From positions 202,525,001-202,589,000 of the forward strand of contig NC_092336.1 of assembly GCF_046630445.1 (NCBI RefSeq): 64,000 nt of DNA, read 5' to 3'. The notes beneath the pieces were generated by a model. It searched no databases. It saw only the letters and a list, made by a program, of their open reading frames with translations, and was not told the origin of the DNA. Source of the stretch: Rutidosis leptorrhynchoides (Eukaryota > Streptophyta > Magnoliopsida > Asterales > Asteraceae). Below, piece by piece: positions 59,385 through 64,000 of this stretch. Both the position numbers and the translations under genes were made by a program. Every line of letters begins with the position of its first letter. The first letter of the stretch is position 1.

Positions 59385-62147
59385 TGTAACGACCCGCACT
59401 TTTTCGATCATTCTATACTTATAAGATTAATATTTACATAAATTAAACCTTGCCAACATGATAAGCAATCCAAATTGTCGAGACTGATATTTCCGAAAAG
59501 AGTTTTACACAACGTTTGACCGTCTAGTTTGACCGATGATATCACGAACTATACAATATATGATAATTATACGTTTGTGTATATATATATGTATATATAC
59601 ATATTTAACATGATTAAGGAATGTTTTAATACCTCATTTTATATTAATAACAACAAGTTATATGTGTATTTTGAAACTACTAACTTAAGTTTTCAAAACG
59701 ATAACTATACGTAACGTTATTTGACATAAATACTTAAGACATATAATGTTTATACATATATTGTATAAGTAATGTATTTAATCACTTTTAAGAACTTAAA
59801 TACATAAAATCATATAAGTGTATTCACAAAAGATAGCTATATTTGAATCCTCATTTCATTTTTCACAAAATTTCTATACGTATACCTAGAGTATTTGTAC
59901 TCGTATCATACCTAGCTCCTATACGTATTTACTAATAGTAAATACACATCAAAATCACCACCTAACCAGCCATTATTCATGCCCTTAGAGCTAGGTAATT
60001 ACTTTTGGATGATTACTTGACTAATTACAAAAATACAAACTAAAATTTTGTCATGTTATCCTTAAAGATCACATTTTTAGGAGTATATATGTATCATCAT
60101 TTTTGATTCATTTTTACTTCAATCTCTTAACTAAAAACACACACTCTTTCTTACTCTCTAAACTCCATAACAATCCAGCAAAGTTCCATAAAGATCTAGC
60201 TTCAAAAACCATACTAAAACACCATAAGAAAACCATACAAAAACACTTCAAGAAAACCTTCCAAGAACACCAACTTACTTCCAATCTTTCATCCACTTCT
60301 ATCACCCTTTTGATTCTAGCTTCTTACTTCTCTTTTACAGCAACTTCATCCAAGGAACTTGACGTAGAATCTATGTTCATAACCTTATTCGATTCATATA
60401 TATATAGCTATCATATTTTGTGGTATACAAGTTTAACAACAAGAACATAGTTTGAATGTTTTCAAACTTGTTTGCAAACTAAATAGATCCTTCTAACTTA
60501 ACTTTTAAAATACTTCAAGACCTGTAATATAACTTATGTATATGCTAATTTAACAAGGTAAAACTTGGTTTTTCAAAGTATAAGTATTTTTAGAAAAATG
60601 GTCATTAAATGATTTTGTTGTAACAAAAATGTTTAACTTCATATGTTTCACTAATGTTTCACTTATGCCGTATGATTTTGAATACAAACCAAGGTATTTA
60701 CAGTTCATAGTCTTAAAGAAGAACTCGATCCAAGAAGATGGCAATTTGAATCAACGAAAACGGATTTGTAACGAAGAAACTATGACCGAAACAAAATTGG
60801 TTATCCTAGATCATTTCAACTACGGGATCAATTGGAAAAAAATGATATAAATCACATATTTCTAAGATAACATGATATTTTATATATATGTACTTATAAT
60901 TCAATTTTATATGGTTCAGGATCACCCGTAAACAACACGAGAAGATTAATCATAAGATCCCATGATTGTACGCAACACGTCATTTGACAACACCGGTACT
61001 TTATGTACGCAACACGTCATTTGACAACACCGGTACCATGGGTCAAGATTAATCTCGACCAATACATATACGATGGGGTTTTATTTATTTCGTTGGGGGT
61101 TTTGTTTATTGCGGGTATATTAAACATCTAAAAATGAACCATTAAAAATTGAATTACTAACATCGGAATGCTAACTACGGACTAAGGAAATATTCAAAAT
61201 ATTAAAAGTATAACAAGTATATATATATATAACGTTTGTTTTAAAATGAAAACATATTGATATATTATATATGGATAGGTTCGTGATATCAACCGGAAGA
61301 CCGAGTCAAAATATATATATCATCAAGACAAGAGTGAGTATATAGTCTCACTTTTAAACTCTAAATATTTCGGGATGAGAATACATGTATTTTATGTTTT
61401 ACATTATGGACACAGGTAACTGAAAAATATATTCTACGTTGAGTTGTACCACTGGCATACTTCCCTGTAGCTTGGTAACTAATATTTACAGCGGTATTGT
61501 AAACGCGAATCCTGTTGATAGATCTATCGGGCCTGACAACCCCAATCGGACTGGACGACCAGTATTCAACGGTTGCACAGTACTTCGTTTTGTGACTACA
61601 CTTGGTACGGTGTAGTAAGATTTCATATTAAAGGGAATATGCGACGTGAAAATGTTAAGTATGGTTACCAAGTGCTCAACCACTTAGAATATTTTTATTG
61701 AAATGTTTATATACGAAATCTTGTGGTCTATATATATATATTGCTGCGCACTAAACCTATATCTCACCAACTTTATGTTGACGTTTTTAAACATGTTTAT
61801 TCTCAGGTGATAATTAAAGCTTCCGCTGCATTATGTTGAATCTAAGCAGGATCATGCGTACTCATATTTGTGTCAAAAATAAAACTGCATATCCGAGGAC
61901 GTGTGTTGTAAAATATGCTAGAAATCGTGTTGTTATTATCATTTGTAAAGTTTGTAAGTCGAAGATTATCGTTAAACGATAATCATCTTTTTATTGTCTA
62001 AAGCTTGTAACAAAAATAATGGTTTGGTTTGTAATGTATAATATATGCAGTTTTCCTTTTTAAAAATGTCGCATATAGAGGTCAATACCTCGCAATGAAA
62101 TCATACGTTATCTAACACGTTCTTATGGTTAAGGACGGGTTATGACA
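59385..62147 (+). repeat. Solo LTR G (2.76 kb)
   Basis: TGTAACGACCCGCACTTTT to GGGTTATGACA with target duplication ATATT at 59380-59384 and 62148-62152 and no internal region. It is distantly related to the A/E and D/F LTRs (GACCCG start, tgataagcaatc, cgcgaatcctgttgatagatct, gggcctgacaaccccaatc). It arose by recombination between two LTRs (standard interpretation). It includes an exact 33-bp duplication (60967-60999 and 61004-61036). Confidence 0.93.
60967..61036. repeat. 37-bp tandem duplication in solo LTR G
   Basis: Two copies of a unit beginning TGTACGCAACACGTCATTTG, identical over 33 bases and separated by 4 (ttta). Confidence 0.92.
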
Positions 62148-62173
62148 ATATTATAATCGTAAAGTACTCATAA

Positions 62174-62217
62174 TGGGGGGGTGGGAGAGAGTGTGAGGAG
62201 AGAGAGAGAGAGAAAGG
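62174..62217 (+). repeat. Purine-rich GA tract
   Basis: gggggggtgggagagagtgtgaggagag then (GA)n; almost pure purine just before the RRM frame. Confidence 0.85.
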
Positions 62218-63066
62218 TATGCAAGCTTCAAGGCGGGTTTCAATTTCAACCAATATCGCTACAGCGGAGGACTCAACAACATAGATTTTCCTAGGCTAAT
62301 CAAGAACCAATGGATCTCGTTCATGTTTTTTAACCATCCCGATAGTTGGAATATGGAGGATCTATGGCGGGTGTTCAAACACCATGGTAATTTGAAGGAT
62401 ATTTTCATGGTAAGCAAACGTCTCAAGAGTGGACAGAGATTCGTGTTTGCTAGATTCGGTAATGTTTCGAATGTTGGCAGACTAATTTCGTCAATTGAAA
62501 CCATTAGGTTTGAGGATAGGCCAATTAGAGTTTTCTTGGCACATGAGAAAAAAAGTCAAGCACATGGTTCCAGCAACATTCATAACTAACCTGATGGTGT
62601 ATCACGTGGCTATAATATCAACGATTCAAGAAGGTATAACCTTCGATCCAATGCCTTCACTGATGGTAGAATATTTAATGAAGTTACTGCTACTCCAACC
62701 AAGGATTTAAGGTTCAAGATAAACAACAATAAGGAAGATTTGAGGACAAGGCTCAACTCTAAGAATCCTAACGTTACAAAGCAGGTTCTTAAGAAACCTA
62801 AGGGTTCAAAGTAGGTTCTGGTAGAAGACGAGAAGGATGTTAGGGTGGTTGATATCAAGAAGGGCAGATGTAACAGTGATAGCTTTATGGAGTGCTTGAT
62901 ATCGGTTAAAAAGTCACGTTTTCACCTCGGTATTAAGGCCCAAAAAAATAAAGTTCCAAGATTTATCGGCAAAATACCCTCTTCGTTAGTTAAAATTGAA
63001 GATCAATTAATTACGAAGACGGTACAAAAAGAATCAAGAGAATCGGAGTTAAAACAAAGATTCTAG
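62197..63066 (+). pseudogene. Decayed RRM protein frame, LINE ORF1 type
   Basis: One reading frame runs from the stop at 62194-62196 to TAG 63064-63066, broken only by TAA 62587-62589 and TAG 62812-62814, so it was a single protein of at least 285 residues. The N-terminal part is an RNA-recognition motif: SFMFFNHPDSW (RNP2-like), LWRVFKHHGNLKDIFMV, and KSGQRFVFARFGNV (RNP1-like), ending IRFEDRPIRVFLA. The rest is Lys/Asn-rich. This arrangement is common in ORF1 of plant L1-like LINEs and their host-annotated relatives. No endonuclease or RT follows within the window, so it is either a truncated LINE or a host RRM gene fragment. No start codon is visible upstream of 62323. Confidence 0.65.
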
Positions 63067-64000
63067 AGCGAAAACGGCGAAAGACAAGAAATCAAGTTAC
63101 GATCCAGCAAATCAGCAAGCCAAACGGCCTGCCAAACGGCTTGCGTCAATGCAAAATGGATTGAGTCAATGCAAAACAGCTTGCCACACGGGTCAAAAAA
63201 CGGGCACAAGAAACGGGTGGCCTGGTCAAATGGCCCCTGCAAACGGGCTGCCAAACGGCCTACCAGCCGTTTGCAGGAAAATTTCACTCTTATTTAAAGG
63301 GTCTTTGTCATCCATTTTTACATACACTTCAATTCACTTCTTTCTCTCTCTTTCTACAATACTAGTCATACTTTCAAGGTCTTCGACTCCATGCAGGAAA
63401 TCTAGTACCCGAAGAAGAATGCCAGAGATTGTATTAGGAGCGGTCTGTAGTTTGAAGTTGTCACTTTTGTATTCAAAACTCATTTAATCTACTATTACTT
63501 CTATCCTTTATCTTTTTATAATTTCTTCCATTATTATGCTTTGTGATATTGTTGTCATGTTTAGCGAGTAGTTATCTTTAGTGTATGCTATGATATAGTC
63601 AGTTATAATGCCGAAATAATATTATGATTTGTGTATGTTGTTGAGATGCTTCCAATTATGCTTTAAACTCAATCACTTTTCCAACTAATAGAACGTAGTT
63701 ATTAGCTCTGTTATTAGGAAGTCGTGAACCCCGATTCAGAGTACACTATCTGTGTCACCCTTTGGTAAGAGAAGTCTATCGGATACAACGTAAGTTTGAC
63801 TAAGGCACACCGGTTGTAGTAAGTCCACCGAGCTTTGGAATTCGACTGAGGACTCTTTCATAGTGAAACATCTAACTAGGCCCCTAGTACATTTTCGGTC
63901 CTAGACCATGCTAGTGTAGTCACCAAGCATATAAACTTCATACGTGCATGTTGAAGCACAACGGTTGCTGTAAGTTGTACCTCTGCTAAGTAAGGGCATG
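63067..64000. other. Unassigned DNA with hairpin and possible promoter
   Basis: Positions 63115-63260 are rich in repeated gccaaacggc/tgcaaaacggc words, ending in the inverted repeat CCTGCAAACGG (63236-63246) / CCGTTTGCAGG (63267-63277). A TATTTAAAGG box (about 63290-63299) and a CT-rich stretch (63330-63356) follow, as in an LTR or gene promoter. No coding frame is recognised to the window end. Confidence 0.45.
63236..63277. repeat. 11-bp inverted repeat (hairpin)
   Basis: Perfect 11-bp arms with a 20-base loop; with one bulged G the stem extends by CTG/CAG (63248-63250 / 63264-63266). Confidence 0.8.

Overview
This is plant nuclear repeat DNA. It is AT-rich and has no operon-like gene order. 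Almost every stretch can be assigned to LTR retrotransposons in nested insertion, with long (2-3.3 kb) LTRs, tRNA-iMet or tRNA-Asp primer sites and intact 5-bp target duplications (TSDs). The style of the elements suggests a eudicot, perhaps Asteraceae; that is inference, because no conserved single-copy host gene is present.

Layout. (1) 1-7650: the 3' part of copy A, a Ty3/gypsy chromovirus, with a broken gag-pol and its 3' LTR. A sits inside copy B, an older relative. B resumes at 7651 as a pol remnant and then an LTR that is split by (2) C, an Athila-like Ty3/gypsy element on the minus strand (9809-23853, TSD TATAT). B ends at 25030. (3) 25031-26640: unassigned DNA with a degenerate minisatellite, and a nearly complete Cassandra-type TRIM (25924-26572) whose LTRs carry 5S-rRNA-like sequence. 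(4) 26641-57894: a three-level nest. D is a pol-less LTR element (TSD GATGT). It is split by E, an A-family chromovirus (29246-51866, TSD CTACT). E is split in its integrase by F, a second pol-less element of the D family (38662-48181, TSD GATTT). (5) 57895-59384: unassigned intergenic DNA with an AT microsatellite. (6) 59385-62147: solo LTR G (TSD ATATT). (7) 62148-64000: a decayed RRM-containing reading frame of LINE-ORF1 type, then unassigned DNA with a hairpin and a possible promoter.

The most interesting content is cargo in the E and D/F families. E carries two intact reading frames between its primer-binding site and gag: a 203-residue acidic protein and a 227-residue F-box protein resembling the plant At1g67623/At2g35280 type. 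E's own gag-pol is broken by at least four stop codons. D and F lack pol but share E's primer site, 3' hairpin, polypurine-like motif and LTR ends, so they look like non-autonomous partners of E. D and F carry a coiled-coil frame, a broken fragment of poly(A)-binding protein, and on the opposite strand a 57-residue hydrophobic frame that is intact in both copies and has a TATA box and a TGACGTCA motif upstream of it.

Limits: LTR identities, insertion ages and homologies are judged by eye. No alignment, database search or expression data were available.
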